Assembly (NCBI RefSeq): GCF_010119245.1
Contig: NZ_WNKG01000006.1
Location: forward strand, 124,001-188,000
Reading direction: 5' to 3'
Length of the DNA: 64,000 bases
Source: Cyclobacterium salsum
Lineage (GTDB): Bacteria; Bacteroidota; Bacteroidia; Cytophagales; Cyclobacteriaceae
Position numbers and translations under genes: made by a program. Under the pieces are notes generated by a model that had not been told where the DNA came from, did no database searches, and worked only from the letters and a program-made list of their open reading frames with translations. The number at the start of each line of letters is the position of its first letter. Position 1 is the stretch's first letter. Positions 1 through 9,491 of the stretch are shown here, piece after piece.

Positions 1-387
1 TATGCCATCGCAGTTCATTACCGAAGGGTGAAAGCAGACCAGGTAGTAGACGTTGAAAATGCCGTGGAGGAAGTTCTGGTAGGGGAGCAGCGACTTAAAA
101 TCGGGAAGGGTAAAAAGATTCTGGAACTCAAGCCGGACCTGGATTGGCATAAAGGGCATGCCTTAAATTGGCTGCTTGATGAATTAGATTTAGCAGCGGC
201 CCAAAACCACCCCATATTCATTGGAGACGATATCACGGATGAAGACGCGCTTGAAGCCTTAAGCGGCACCGGTATTTTGGTGGGGTCCCACGGGCAAAAA
301 ACCTATGCCGATTATCGGTTAAAAGATACCGGAGAGGTATATCGGTTTCTAGAGGAGTTGGGAAACTGGGATAAGGGTAACCCATAG
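1..387 (+). CDS. otsB: Trehalose-phosphatase domain, C-terminal fragment (5' end outside window)
   Basis: The reading frame is open from base 1 and ends at 387, so only about the last 128 residues are present. The fragment carries the late HAD-phosphatase signature of trehalose-6-phosphate phosphatase: FIGDDITDEDAL near residue 80, whose paired Asp residues bind Mg2+, and the AVHYRR segment at its very start. The enzyme would release trehalose from trehalose-6-phosphate in the cytoplasm. In Bacteroidota this domain is often fused behind trehalose-6-phosphate synthase (OtsA-OtsB), and whether that holds here cannot be seen. A GH65 gene follows after 52 bases on the same strand, which links both to alpha-glucobiose metabolism. 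Family assignment is firm; separate gene or fusion is open. Confidence 0.87.
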   Translation, partial: YAIAVHYRRVKADQVVDVENAVEEVLVGEQRLKIGKGKKILELKPDLDWHKGHALNWLLDELDLAAAQNHPIFIGDDITDEDALEALSGTGILVGSHGQKTYADYRLKDTGEVYRFLEELGNWDKGNP

Positions 388-439
388 TCTGAAAGGCTAA
401 GAAAGCTGGGGATCGTTATCGAAAAAAAACAAAACAGAA

Positions 440-2839
440 ATGAAGGATAATTTTAGCATCGTTTACGAGGGGTGGAAGCCTGAAAAGCAAAAACTAAGAG
501 AAGCCTTGTGCACCTTAGGCAATGGATACCTCGCGACCCGGGGCGCGGCTGAGGAAAGCCGAAGTGATGATTTTAATTACCCGGGGACCTATCTCGCAGG
601 AGGTTTTAACCGGGCCAGGACCGAGGTATCTGGTAAAATAATTGAAAACGAAGATTTTGTCAACTTCCCAAACTGGCTGTGTCTTAGTTTCAGACCGGAA
701 GGTGGCTCCTGGCTCAGTCTTCACAGCCAAAAGATACTGGCCTATCGGCAGACGTTCGATATTAAATGTGGGGTTTTGATCCGTGAGTTTCGCGTAGAAG
801 ATAAAGAAGGAAGGATTACAGCCGTAACCAGCAAGCGGATCGTGAGCATGCGAGACAAGCATATGGCAGGCATCCATTGGGCAATTACGCCGGAAAATTG
901 GACTGGCATCGTAGAGTTCCGGTCCGGGCTGGATGGAAATGTGATCAATGACAACGTGGCTCGATACCGGGAATTAGAGAGCAGACACTTAAAGCCCCGG
1001 GAGACGGAAAAGATCGCTGATAATGCCATTTTTCTATTGGTGCGTACCCGGCAATCCAGGATCAGCATGGCCCAGGCGGCCAGAACTTCCCTTTATCAGG
1101 ATGAAAGGGAAATGAGCCCAGTAATTACCACCAATCAGCGGGAAGGGTACATTGAACAAGTGTTGCGGGTTGAGTTGGAGGAAGGGAAAACCTATACCTT
1201 GGAAAAGGTAGTGGGTATTTATACCAGCAGGGATCGGGCCATCAGTGAACCCGGGGTGGAGGCAAAAAAGTCAATTAAACGAGCGGGTCGTTTTGAAGAG
1301 ATTTGTTTTCGTCATGAGGAGGCCTTAAAGACGTTGTGGAATAGAGCCGATATCGGAATTATCAATGGCGATAGAAATCAACAATTGCTCCGTCTGCATA
1401 TTTTCCACCTGCTCCAAACCGTATCTACCAATATCATCGGCATGGATGTGGGCGTGCCATCCAGAGGACTTCACGGAGAGGGGTACCGGGGACATATCTT
1501 TTGGGATGAGCTGTATATCTTCCCCTTTTTAAATCTGCGGTTTCCGGACCTAACCAGGAGTTTGCTCATGTACCGGTATTACCGCATTGAGGAAGCCAGG
1601 TTTGCCGCCAAGGAAGATGGAAAAAAAGGAACCATGTATCCCTGGCAAAGTGGTAGCAACGGCAGGGAGGAAACACAGGTGGTACATTTGAACCCCCAGT
1701 CTGGAAACTGGATACCTGATAATACCCACCTGCAGCGACATATCAATTCGGCCATTGCATACAATATTTGGAACTATTACCTAACGACGGAAGATCAACA
1801 ATTTCTCTCCTATTTCGGAGCGGAAATGTTTTTAAGCATCGCCCAGTTTTGGGAAAGTATGACCAGCTACAACAAGGAAGAAGACCGGTATGAAATTCAC
1901 GGGGTCGTGGGCCCGGACGAATACCACACTTCCTATCCAGACTCCGATCAGGTTGGGCTAAATAACAATGCCTATACCAATGTAATGGCGGCATGGGTCA
2001 TGCAAAAGGCACTTCATATCGTGGAAATTATTGAGAAAAGCAGGCGTAGAGAGCTGATGAAGGAGCTCCACATCAAGGAGACAGACCTGGAATTGTGGAA
2101 GGATATCAGCACAAAAATGTACGTTCCCTTCATCGAAGAGGGTATCATTGCCCAGTTCGAGGGGTACGAAAAGCTGGACGAATTTCCCTGGGAAGAATAT
2201 CGAAACAAATACGAAGATATTCACCGGTTGGATCGAGTGTTAGAAAATGAAGGAGATAGCCCGAATCGGTATAAGGCCAGCAAGCAGGCCGATGTGTTGA
2301 TGCTTTTTTACTTGTTTACGAAAACAGAAATTCAGCGTATTTTTAACCAGCTTGGAATCGAATACTCGGAAGAGATGGTTTCGAAAAACATCGCTTATTA
2401 CAGAGAGCGGACCTCCCATGGGTCCACTTTGAGTCGGGTGGTGTTTTCCTGGATTTTATTAAAATACGATCAGCAACAGTCCTGGGATAATTTTGAGACG
2501 GTACTAATCAGTGATTTTGAGGATATCCAAGGCGGTACTACTCCGGAGGGCATTCATCTGGGAGCCATGGCGGGATCCCTGGACCTGGTCCAAAGGGCTT
2601 TTCTTGGGCTGGAAGTAGGAGAAGAAGCTTTGTGGATTGACCCTCCGATGTTGGATCATCTTAAGAAGATTTCTTTGCGGGTTCAATACAGGCGTCATTG
2701 GATTGCGTTTTCACTGGACGATAAAAAATTAACCATAACCTTCGAAACCGGATGGAAAAACGAAGTAAAAATAGGTGTTCAAGGCAAAAGCTATACGTTT
2801 AAACTTGGCGAAGTAAGGGAGTTTTACCTTGATGAATAG
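440..2839 (+). CDS. Glycoside hydrolase family 65 protein (trehalose/alpha-glucobiose phosphorylase or trehalase)
   Basis: A 799-residue protein with full GH65 layout: an N-terminal beta-sandwich (about 1-270), an (alpha/alpha)6 barrel (about 320-700) and a small C-terminal beta domain. The general acid is E494 in the VVGPDEYH motif, and FWDELYIFPF near 354 matches the conserved substrate-binding segment. The HGSTLSRVV segment near residue 655 is in the phosphate-binding region of GH65 phosphorylases; a similar segment, as I recall, occurs in actinobacterial GH65 proteins joined to OtsB. Substrate is therefore probably trehalose, supported by the trehalose-phosphatase just upstream. Phosphorolysis versus hydrolysis cannot be settled from sequence alone. 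It is probably cotranscribed with the upstream gene and the P-type ATPase downstream (43-base gap). Confidence 0.88.
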   Translation: MKDNFSIVYEGWKPEKQKLREALCTLGNGYLATRGAAEESRSDDFNYPGTYLAGGFNRARTEVSGKIIENEDFVNFPNWLCLSFRPEGGSWLSLHSQKILAYRQTFDIKCGVLIREFRVEDKEGRITAVTSKRIVSMRDKHMAGIHWAITPENWTGIVEFRSGLDGNVINDNVARYRELESRHLKPRETEKIADNAIFLLVRTRQSRISMAQAARTSLYQDEREMSPVITTNQREGYIEQVLRVELEEGKTYTLEKVVGIYTSRDRAISEPGVEAKKSIKRAGRFEEICFRHEEALKTLWNRADIGIINGDRNQQLLRLHIFHLLQTVSTNIIGMDVGVPSRGLHGEGYRGHIFWDELYIFPFLNLRFPDLTRSLLMYRYYRIEEARFAAKEDGKKGTMYPWQSGSNGREETQVVHLNPQSGNWIPDNTHLQRHINSAIAYNIWNYYLTTEDQQFLSYFGAEMFLSIAQFWESMTSYNKEEDRYEIHGVVGPDEYHTSYPDSDQVGLNNNAYTNVMAAWVMQKALHIVEIIEKSRRRELMKELHIKETDLELWKDISTKMYVPFIEEGIIAQFEGYEKLDEFPWEEYRNKYEDIHRLDRVLENEGDSPNRYKASKQADVLMLFYLFTKTEIQRIFNQLGIEYSEEMVSKNIAYYRERTSHGSTLSRVVFSWILLKYDQQQSWDNFETVLISDFEDIQGGTTPEGIHLGAMAGSLDLVQRAFLGLEVGEEALWIDPPMLDHLKKISLRVQYRRHWIAFSLDDKKLTITFETGWKNEVKIGVQGKSYTFKLGEVREFYLDE

Positions 2840-2882
2840 TTTCAATCTACCGATTACCAACAAATAACAAGAGTTACAGGAT

Positions 2883-5681
2883 ATGGCAAAGTCTACAGCA
2901 TCTGACAGTAAAGAAAAGGATTTCTATCTTCAAACGGTCGAGGAAGTACTGGATGCGTTTGAGGTAGACCCTGAAAACGGGCTTTCGGATACAGAAGTAG
3001 AAGCAAGAAGGAAAAAGTTTGGGCCAAACATCTTGGAAGAACAGGAAAAAGAAAGCATTTGGCAAATTTTCATTTCTCAAATTAATAATCCTGTCATTTA
3101 CCTACTCTCAGCCGCGGCATTACTTGCCTTTATTTTTGGTGATTTGGCAGAGGGAATTGCTATTCTGGTAGTGCTGCTAGTCAATACATTCATTGGTTTT
3201 TGGATGGAGTTTAAGGCACAAAAGTCCATGGAAGCCTTGAAGGATATGGACAAGACCACCGCCCAGGTACTGAGAAATGGACGAAAAACATCAATCAATG
3301 CAGAAAGTATTGTCCCCGGAGATATCGTTTTGGTGGAATCAGGAGATCTTGTACCAGCCGATGGGAGGCTGGTTGCGGCCAATGAACTGGGGCTGGATGA
3401 ATCTCCTCTTACGGGTGAGTCTGTACCTGTAAGCAAGACCCCGGAAAAGGCCAAAGAAGAGAAACCGGTAGCAGACCGAAATAATATTTTATATAAAGGT
3501 ACCGCCGTCACCACCGGAACCGGTAAAGTCGTTATTTATGGTACCGGAATGCACACCGAATTGGGAAATATCTCCGCTCTTGTCGGGGATCAAGAAAAAG
3601 ACAGCACCCCGCTTAATCAAAAATTGAACCGGTTGACGAAAAATCTAATCTATGTAACCATTGGGCTGGCAGTGGCTTTTCTGATTGTCGGCTGGTTAAC
3701 TGGAAAGGAAATTTACGAGCTGGTTCAGACCTCCATTGCCTGGACCATTGCCGCCATTCCGGAGGGGCTTCCCATCGTGGCAAGTATAGCCCTGGCTCGG
3801 GGAATGCTGAAATTGGCAAAAAAGAACGTGATCGTAAAAAAACTGGAGGCAGTAGAAACGTTGGGTGAAACGACGCTTATTTTTACAGACAAAACCGGCA
3901 CGCTTACAAAAAACCAACTTACTGTCAACACCTTTGTTTTTCCACAAGAGAAGCGATTGGATTTTGACTGGTCAGAAGGTGGTCAAGTTAACCTCAGTGG
4001 TTCGGAGGAATCCGACGAAGATGAGAATTTTCAACAGGCATTTAAAGTGGCCGTATTGGCCAACGATGCCAATTTATTGGCGGAGAATACTGAATCCAGT
4101 GATGATTCGAACGAATCCTCCCAAGGTAGTGGGGACGGCACCATTACTGACAACGGGCATGGGGAAGCGTCAGATAAGATGGATAGCGGAGCCGGTGAGG
4201 GTGATCCCCTGGAAATAGCGCTACTCCATTTTTCCAAAAAATTTGATTCAACTCGGTTTGAAGAACTGCGGAAGTTGGAAAGGGAATTACACGATCCGTT
4301 TGATTCCGAATCCATGGTGATGGGAGCGGTTTACAAAGAGGACGATTCGCACTATGTGGCCGGGAAAGGGGCTGCACAAGCCCTTATAGAACGATCCCAA
4401 AAGATTTTAATGGGGGGAGAAGTGAAATCCTTGTCCGAGGAAGATAAAGATTTTTGGTATCAAAAAAACGATGAGCTGGCCGATGAGGGATTGAGGGTGT
4501 TGGCCTTTGGCTACAAGAAGTTAGACCAGTTACCTGAAGGAAAAGCTGCAGAAGATTTTTTACAGGAAATGATTTTTATTGGCTTGGTTGGATTTATCGA
4601 TCCGCCCCGAATTGAGGTAGCAAAGGCCATGGACACCTGTAAAGAAGCAGGTATCCGGGTGGTAATGGTAACGGGCGACCATCCCGGAACGGCCCGGAAC
4701 GTGGGGGAGCAGGTGCATCTAATTGATGATAAAGACAAGAAGGAATCGGTGACCATGTCCGGGAAAGATCTTAATAAGAAATTGGAAGAAGCTGAACGTA
4801 ATGAGCTTGCAGCGATCCGTATTTTTTCGCGAGTGGATCCTTCTCAAAAACTACATTTAATAAAATACTTTCAGAATCAGGGGGAGATAGTAGGCATGAC
4901 CGGGGACGGAATCAATGACGCTCCTGCATTGAAAAAGGCTAATATTGGCATCGCCATGGGCAAAAGAGGCACCCAGGTGGCCCAGGAGGTTTCGGACATG
5001 GTGCTAAAAGACGATGCTTTCGGATCCATCGTAAAGGCGATAGAGCAGGGGCGCGTTATTTTTGGCAATATCCGGAAATTTATCATGTACCAATTGTCTT
5101 ATCACCTTAGTGAAATTCTGATCATCGCCCTGGTCAGTTTCAGCCTTTTTACCTTACCGCTCTTGCCCTTGCAGTTGCTTTTTCTCAATCTGTTGTCGGA
5201 TGTATTTCCGGCTTTGGCATTAGGCGTGGGTGAAGGTAATGCGGGAGTGATGAAACTTCCCCCAAAAGATCCTCAGGAACCGCTATTGACCCGTGCAAAC
5301 TGGTTGCAAATTGCCTTGTACGGCTTGATACTGACGCTTTGCATCTCGGGAGCTTATTTCTTTGCCCATTTTGTATGGGAGCAGCCCGAAGAAATCACGA
5401 ATAACGTGGCCTTTTTCAGCCTTGCTTTCGCTCAATTATTACACGTTTTTAATATGAGAGAAGGAGATGAAAGTGTCTTTAACAATCAAGTTACTCGGAA
5501 TAAGTACATCTGGATGGCACTTGGATTGTGCGTAAGTTTATTGGCATTGGCCTTTTTCATTCCTCAGGTTAGCGAAATTCTTTCCTTTCAGGAAATGGAA
5601 GGGAGGCTATGGGGACTTATTGCCCTGACCAGCATTATGCCGTTGATTATCATACAGGTAATCAAACAATTTAAAAAGTAA
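2883..5681 (+). CDS. P-type cation-transporting ATPase, P2-type (Ca2+-like)
   Basis: A 932-residue P2-type pump with an N-terminal cation-ATPase domain, TGES (about 178-181) in the actuator domain, phosphorylated Asp D336 in DKTGTLT, TGDGINDAP near 675, and a C-terminal membrane block. TM4 has PEGLP. E744 in TM5 (SEIL) and N769/D773 in TM6 (LNLLSD) align with calcium-coordinating residues of SERCA (E771, N796, D800), so Ca2+ or another divalent cation is a reasonable substrate. The nucleotide-binding domain has an unusual Asp/Ser/Gly-rich stretch at about residues 374-440. It lies in a same-strand run with GH65 upstream and, further on, PEP synthase and a second pump. Family is certain; ion specificity is inferred. 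Confidence 0.92.
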   Translation: MAKSTASDSKEKDFYLQTVEEVLDAFEVDPENGLSDTEVEARRKKFGPNILEEQEKESIWQIFISQINNPVIYLLSAAALLAFIFGDLAEGIAILVVLLVNTFIGFWMEFKAQKSMEALKDMDKTTAQVLRNGRKTSINAESIVPGDIVLVESGDLVPADGRLVAANELGLDESPLTGESVPVSKTPEKAKEEKPVADRNNILYKGTAVTTGTGKVVIYGTGMHTELGNISALVGDQEKDSTPLNQKLNRLTKNLIYVTIGLAVAFLIVGWLTGKEIYELVQTSIAWTIAAIPEGLPIVASIALARGMLKLAKKNVIVKKLEAVETLGETTLIFTDKTGTLTKNQLTVNTFVFPQEKRLDFDWSEGGQVNLSGSEESDEDENFQQAFKVAVLANDANLLAENTESSDDSNESSQGSGDGTITDNGHGEASDKMDSGAGEGDPLEIALLHFSKKFDSTRFEELRKLERELHDPFDSESMVMGAVYKEDDSHYVAGKGAAQALIERSQKILMGGEVKSLSEEDKDFWYQKNDELADEGLRVLAFGYKKLDQLPEGKAAEDFLQEMIFIGLVGFIDPPRIEVAKAMDTCKEAGIRVVMVTGDHPGTARNVGEQVHLIDDKDKKESVTMSGKDLNKKLEEAERNELAAIRIFSRVDPSQKLHLIKYFQNQGEIVGMTGDGINDAPALKKANIGIAMGKRGTQVAQEVSDMVLKDDAFGSIVKAIEQGRVIFGNIRKFIMYQLSYHLSEILIIALVSFSLFTLPLLPLQLLFLNLLSDVFPALALGVGEGNAGVMKLPPKDPQEPLLTRANWLQIALYGLILTLCISGAYFFAHFVWEQPEEITNNVAFFSLAFAQLLHVFNMREGDESVFNNQVTRNKYIWMALGLCVSLLALAFFIPQVSEILSFQEMEGRLWGLIALTSIMPLIIIQVIKQFKK

Positions 5682-5704
5682 GCCTTATTAACCACTACGC
5701 ATCA

Positions 5705-5755
5705 ATAATCAAATCCTTTATCAAAAAATTCGGGTAGAGTCCAGGATTTGATTAT
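5705..5755. repeat. 13-bp perfect inverted repeat in convergent intergenic gap
   Basis: Bases 5705-5717 (ATAATCAAATCCT) are the exact reverse complement of 5743-5755, with a 25-base loop. The repeat lies between the end of the P-type ATPase and the end of the convergent small membrane-protein gene. It could fold into an mRNA 3' hairpin for either transcript. Neither side has a clear T-run, so I do not call it an intrinsic terminator. Confidence 0.6.
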
Positions 5756-5788
5756 CGAAAAATGCGCAACGATTCAATTTCTTATAGG

Positions 5789-5989
5789 TTATTTATTTTT
5801 GGCATTCATCCAAAAGGCAAGTCCGGAGATCGTGATGATTCCAAATAAAACGAGCGCAACATTAACATCTCGCTGCGTTTTCTGTGCTTTTTTAAGGTAA
5901 GTAGAGCCAATGCCTTTTGTAGCAATAAAATCTTCAATTTTTTTAAGACGATCTTCTATTTCTCCTGTTGCCTTCTTCGTAATATCCAT
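5789..5989 (-). CDS. Small single-pass membrane protein, unknown function
   Basis: A 66-residue protein, minus strand, unlike its neighbours. The first ~40 residues are charged and helical and include a possible amphipathic segment. They are followed by one hydrophobic segment (about 44-61, VALVLFGIITISGLAFWM) and a short NAKNK tail, so it is probably a C-tail-anchored or single-pass inner-membrane protein. I do not recognise a family. It starts at an ATG with an A/T-rich upstream, as is common here. It sits between two plus-strand cluster genes, so it may be an independent unit. Short length keeps confidence moderate. Confidence 0.55.
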   Translation of the reverse strand: MDITKKATGEIEDRLKKIEDFIATKGIGSTYLKKAQKTQRDVNVALVLFGIITISGLAFWMNAKNK

Positions 5990-6224
5990 AATTATTTCGT
6001 TTTTTATTTTGGTTAATTAATAAGTATAACTGAGTTAGGAAAAAAATAGTTCTGATTTCAACAGGCTAATCTGGCTTTTAGACTCAAAACCCAACAGGTT
6101 CGTTTCCGAATCATCTAAATCACAAGTTGACGACTTTGATAACCCAATAGCCTGGATTGGCATGGGAATTGTTTTATTTATACCATATATTGAATAAATT
6201 TAAATAGTAAATTAAGTTAGTAGT
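5990..6224. other. Divergent intergenic region between small membrane gene and DUF4397 gene
   Basis: This 235-base A/T-rich stretch separates two divergent genes and must hold both promoters. I see no clear pair of Bacteroidota boxes, no tRNA and no convincing short gene. Confidence 0.5.
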
Positions 6225-6962
6225 ATGTTCTTTAAGGAAGTAAAAAAAGTGATAAAGCTGAAAAAAATCAGATTGATACCGATTGCTTTTCTAGGACTAT
6301 TCGTCGGTTTGATTTCCGGTTGTGAGGTGGACGATGACGATGTGGTACCGCTTCCGGAGATTTCCTACGTGGGATTGTACCACGCTTCTCCAGATGCGCC
6401 CTCACTTGATATACTAATGGAAAACGGGCGTATCAATTATTATCCTTTGAGATATGCAGATTATACGAATTATCTCAACTTCTACGCTGGGGAACGAACC
6501 ATGCGTGTAAGTCCGGTAAATGCATCCAATGTGGTGGTGGATACCACGTTTACATTTGAAACGGGAGCGGCTTATTCGTTATTTTATGTGAATGAGTACG
6601 ATGACATGCAGGCAATGTTGGTAGAAGATGAAGAAGTGTCCATTTCTTCGGGCGAGGCTTCGGTGCGTTTTGTTCATCTTTCTCCTGATTCTCCTGAAGT
6701 AAATGTGACCAGGATTATGGAAGATGAAATGACTACACTGGTCGAAGGAAATGCGTACCTGGAGGCGACCGAATTCGTTACGGTTGATAGCGGCGTACAG
6801 TCCTTTCAGGTTAATTTAACGGATGGTGGCGCCGAAGTCCTATCCATTCCAGATCTAAATTTACGATCTGGTGGGGTATACACCATCGTAGCCAGAGGTT
6901 ACAACACGCCGCCGGCGGGGAATAATAATAACCTCAGTGCGGATGTGTTGATAAATAATTAA
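6225..6962 (+). CDS. DUF4397 domain lipoprotein
   Basis: A 245-residue protein with a basic N-terminus, a hydrophobic segment and a lipobox ending at C33 (LISGC). The mature part starts with an acidic run (EVDDDD) typical of surface lipoproteins in Bacteroidota. It contains two DUF4397-type beta units, each with the hallmark HxSPDxP sequence: YHASPDAPSLDI near 62 and VHLSPDSPEVNV near 149. The function of DUF4397 is not known; the fold is predicted to be a beta sandwich. The gene has its own terminator and is set apart by about 235 bases upstream, so it may be a single-gene unit inserted in the pump/PEP-synthase cluster. Confidence 0.85.
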   Translation: MFFKEVKKVIKLKKIRLIPIAFLGLFVGLISGCEVDDDDVVPLPEISYVGLYHASPDAPSLDILMENGRINYYPLRYADYTNYLNFYAGERTMRVSPVNASNVVVDTTFTFETGAAYSLFYVNEYDDMQAMLVEDEEVSISSGEASVRFVHLSPDSPEVNVTRIMEDEMTTLVEGNAYLEATEFVTVDSGVQSFQVNLTDGGAEVLSIPDLNLRSGGVYTIVARGYNTPPAGNNNNLSADVLINN

Positions 6963-6990
6963 AGTTTAAAGAATGATTAGTTAAAAGGCA

Positions 6991-7029
6991 AAGACCCGAT
7001 GCAGGTATTTAGCCTGCATCGGGTCTTTT
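6991..7029 (+). terminator. Intrinsic terminator after DUF4397 lipoprotein gene
   Basis: A perfect 15-bp stem (6991-7005 with 7013-7027) closes a 7-base loop and runs into a short T-run. It lies 28 bases after the lipoprotein stop and separates it from the PEP synthase gene. Confidence 0.88.
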
Positions 7030-7072
7030 CTATTTATGATAAAATGTATGATGGCATCTTAAAGGTAGGACG

Positions 7073-9457
7073 ATGAATGATAAGGGAAACTACACTCGAT
7101 TTTTTAAAGATTTGACGAACAGGGATACGGCAGAAGTGGGGGGTAAAAATGCATCACTCGGCGAGATGATCAGTCAATTGGGTCCGAAAGGCATCCGCAT
7201 TCCATCAGGTTTTGCAACTACCTCCGATGCCTATTGGCATTTTATGGACCATAATGGGCTCAGGGAAAAGGTAGCTGGCACATTAGAAAAATTGGATAAA
7301 AAAGATTTTAAAAACCTTAAATCAATAGGAGAAAAACTTAGGGGTTTCATTTTAGCTGCCAAGTTTCCAGAAGATTTGAAAAATAGCATCAAGGAAGCAT
7401 ATCATCAACTCGAAGAACAGGAAGAAAGCCTGACCAGTGTTGCGGTGAGAAGTAGTGCCACTGCGGAAGATCTTCCGGATGCATCCTTTGCCGGACAGCA
7501 CGATTCATTTCTGAATATTCAGGGAGCGGAAAATACCCTTGATGCCTGCAAGAAATGTTATGCTTCTTTATTCACAGAAAGGGCCATTCGTTACCGGGAA
7601 CATAATGGTTTTGACCATCTTAGTGTCGCTTTATCTGCAGGAGTTCAAAAGATGGTTCGTGCAGATAAGGCTGCTGCCGGTGTTGGTTTCACCATTTTGC
7701 CCGACACAGGATATGAAAAAGTGATCTTTCTTACGGGTAGTTGGGGCCTGGGTGACAATGTGGTGCAGGGAGCGGTTAACGCGGATGAATTCCTGGTGTT
7801 TAAACCGGCATTGAAAAAAGGAATGCGCGCTATCATTTCCAAGAAATTAGGTAGCAAAGAACAAACCATGGTTTACGCCAAAGAAGGCAAAAAGGGTACG
7901 ACGGTTAACCGTAAAACTCCATTAAAAGACCGGAATAAATTTGTCCTTACGGATGAAGAAGTTACAAAATTGGCTGTCTGGTCACTTGAGATCGAAAATC
8001 ACTACGGAAGAGCCATGGACATTGAATGGGCGAAAGATGGTGAAAGTGGGGAGTTGTTTATCGTTCAGGCCAGACCCGAAACCGTCCATTCCGGGAAGGA
8101 AAAGACAAAAATCAAAGAATACAGGCTAAAAGGTGAGGGCAAGGTACTTAGCACCGGAACCGCTATAGGAGAAAAAGTCACCAAAGGGGTGAGTCGGATC
8201 CTCGATTCCCCCGATGAATCGAATAAACTTCAGAAAGGAGATGTATTGGTAACCAACATCACCAATCCGGATTGGGACAATGTGATGAAAAAAGCTTCTG
8301 CCATCGTTACCAACAGTGGGGGCCGTACCAGCCATGCCGCTATTGTGGCCAGAGAACTGGGTGCCGTGGCAGTGGTGGGAACTGAAAATGCCACGGATAC
8401 TATTCAAGACGGCCAGGAAATAACGGTCTCAAGTGCAGAAGGGAATACCGGTAAAGTCTATGATGGGTTTATTGAATGGGAGGAGGAGGAGATTGATTTT
8501 CAGGAATATGCAGAACCAAGTACGGAGGTGATGTTGATTCTTGCCGACCCGGGGCTTGCTTTCAGTTATAGTAATTACCCGGTAAAGGGGGTAGGACTGA
8601 TGCGATTGGAATTTGTAATAAATAATAGCATACAAATCCATCCCCTGGCACTTTTACATTTTAGCGAACTCAAAAACAAGCAAGCAAAAAAGAAAATTGA
8701 AGCGTTGACGAGCACCTATTCCGAAAAACGCTTATTTTTTGTGGATAAACTGGCTGAAGGAGTGGCTACCATAGCCGCAGCATTTTTTCCCAGGGAGGTA
8801 ATTGTTAGAATGAGTGATTTTAAATCCAATGAATATGCCAACCTGATCGGCGGGGAAGAATTCGAGCCGGATGAAGAAAATCCAATGCTGGGGTTTAGGG
8901 GTGCCTCCAGGTACTACAGTGATGCGTACAGAGAGGCATTCGGTATGGAGTGCGAAGCCATGAAAGTGGTTAGGGATGATATGGGCTTGACGAATGTAAA
9001 GTTAATGGTCCCCTTTTGCAGAACCTTGGAAGAAGGAGAGAAAGTCATCAATCTTATGGGGGATTTTGGTTTAAAGCAGGGATGGAATGGTCTGGAAATC
9101 TATGTGATGTGTGAAATACCCGCTAATGTATTGCAGGCAGAAGAATACGCAGCCATCTTTGACGGCTTTTCAATCGGTTCAAATGACCTTACCCAGCTTA
9201 CCCTTGGACTTGACAGGGATTCTTCCCTTGTGAGCCATTTGTTTGATGAACAAAACGATGCCTCAAAACAAATGATCAGTATGGCGATTGACAAGGCCAA
9301 AAAGAAAGGAAAGAAAATTGGACTTTGTGGTCAGGCTCCCAGTGATTTTCCCGAATTTGCCCAATTTCTGGTCGAAAAGGGAATCGATAGTATTTCTTTC
9401 AATCCAGATGCGGTGGCCAAAGGAATAAAAAATATTTTAGATGCTGAGAATAAGTGA
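7073..9457 (+). CDS. ppsA: Phosphoenolpyruvate synthase (pyruvate, water dikinase)
   Basis: A 794-residue PEP synthase that converts pyruvate and ATP to PEP, AMP and phosphate, the entry to gluconeogenesis from pyruvate or lactate. The order is classical: N-terminal ATP-grasp domain (about 1-340, with VAVRSSATAEDLP near 125), swivelling phosphohistidine domain with catalytic H421 in SGGRTSHAAIVAREL, and C-terminal TIM-barrel PEP domain with SNDLTQLTLGLDRD and catalytic C752 in GLCGQ. The start is supported by AAAGGTAGG just upstream. It leads a second transcription unit with a P-type ATPase, a D-lactate-type dehydrogenase and protein-isoaspartate methyltransferase. This fits recovery of carbon from lactate/pyruvate, but joint regulation is inferred from layout only. 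Confidence 0.95.
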   Translation: MNDKGNYTRFFKDLTNRDTAEVGGKNASLGEMISQLGPKGIRIPSGFATTSDAYWHFMDHNGLREKVAGTLEKLDKKDFKNLKSIGEKLRGFILAAKFPEDLKNSIKEAYHQLEEQEESLTSVAVRSSATAEDLPDASFAGQHDSFLNIQGAENTLDACKKCYASLFTERAIRYREHNGFDHLSVALSAGVQKMVRADKAAAGVGFTILPDTGYEKVIFLTGSWGLGDNVVQGAVNADEFLVFKPALKKGMRAIISKKLGSKEQTMVYAKEGKKGTTVNRKTPLKDRNKFVLTDEEVTKLAVWSLEIENHYGRAMDIEWAKDGESGELFIVQARPETVHSGKEKTKIKEYRLKGEGKVLSTGTAIGEKVTKGVSRILDSPDESNKLQKGDVLVTNITNPDWDNVMKKASAIVTNSGGRTSHAAIVARELGAVAVVGTENATDTIQDGQEITVSSAEGNTGKVYDGFIEWEEEEIDFQEYAEPSTEVMLILADPGLAFSYSNYPVKGVGLMRLEFVINNSIQIHPLALLHFSELKNKQAKKKIEALTSTYSEKRLFFVDKLAEGVATIAAAFFPREVIVRMSDFKSNEYANLIGGEEFEPDEENPMLGFRGASRYYSDAYREAFGMECEAMKVVRDDMGLTNVKLMVPFCRTLEEGEKVINLMGDFGLKQGWNGLEIYVMCEIPANVLQAEEYAAIFDGFSIGSNDLTQLTLGLDRDSSLVSHLFDEQNDASKQMISMAIDKAKKKGKKIGLCGQAPSDFPEFAQFLVEKGIDSISFNPDAVAKGIKNILDAENK

Positions 9458-9491
9458 TTTGCAAAGAGAGATAAATTTATAGATCAGACTA

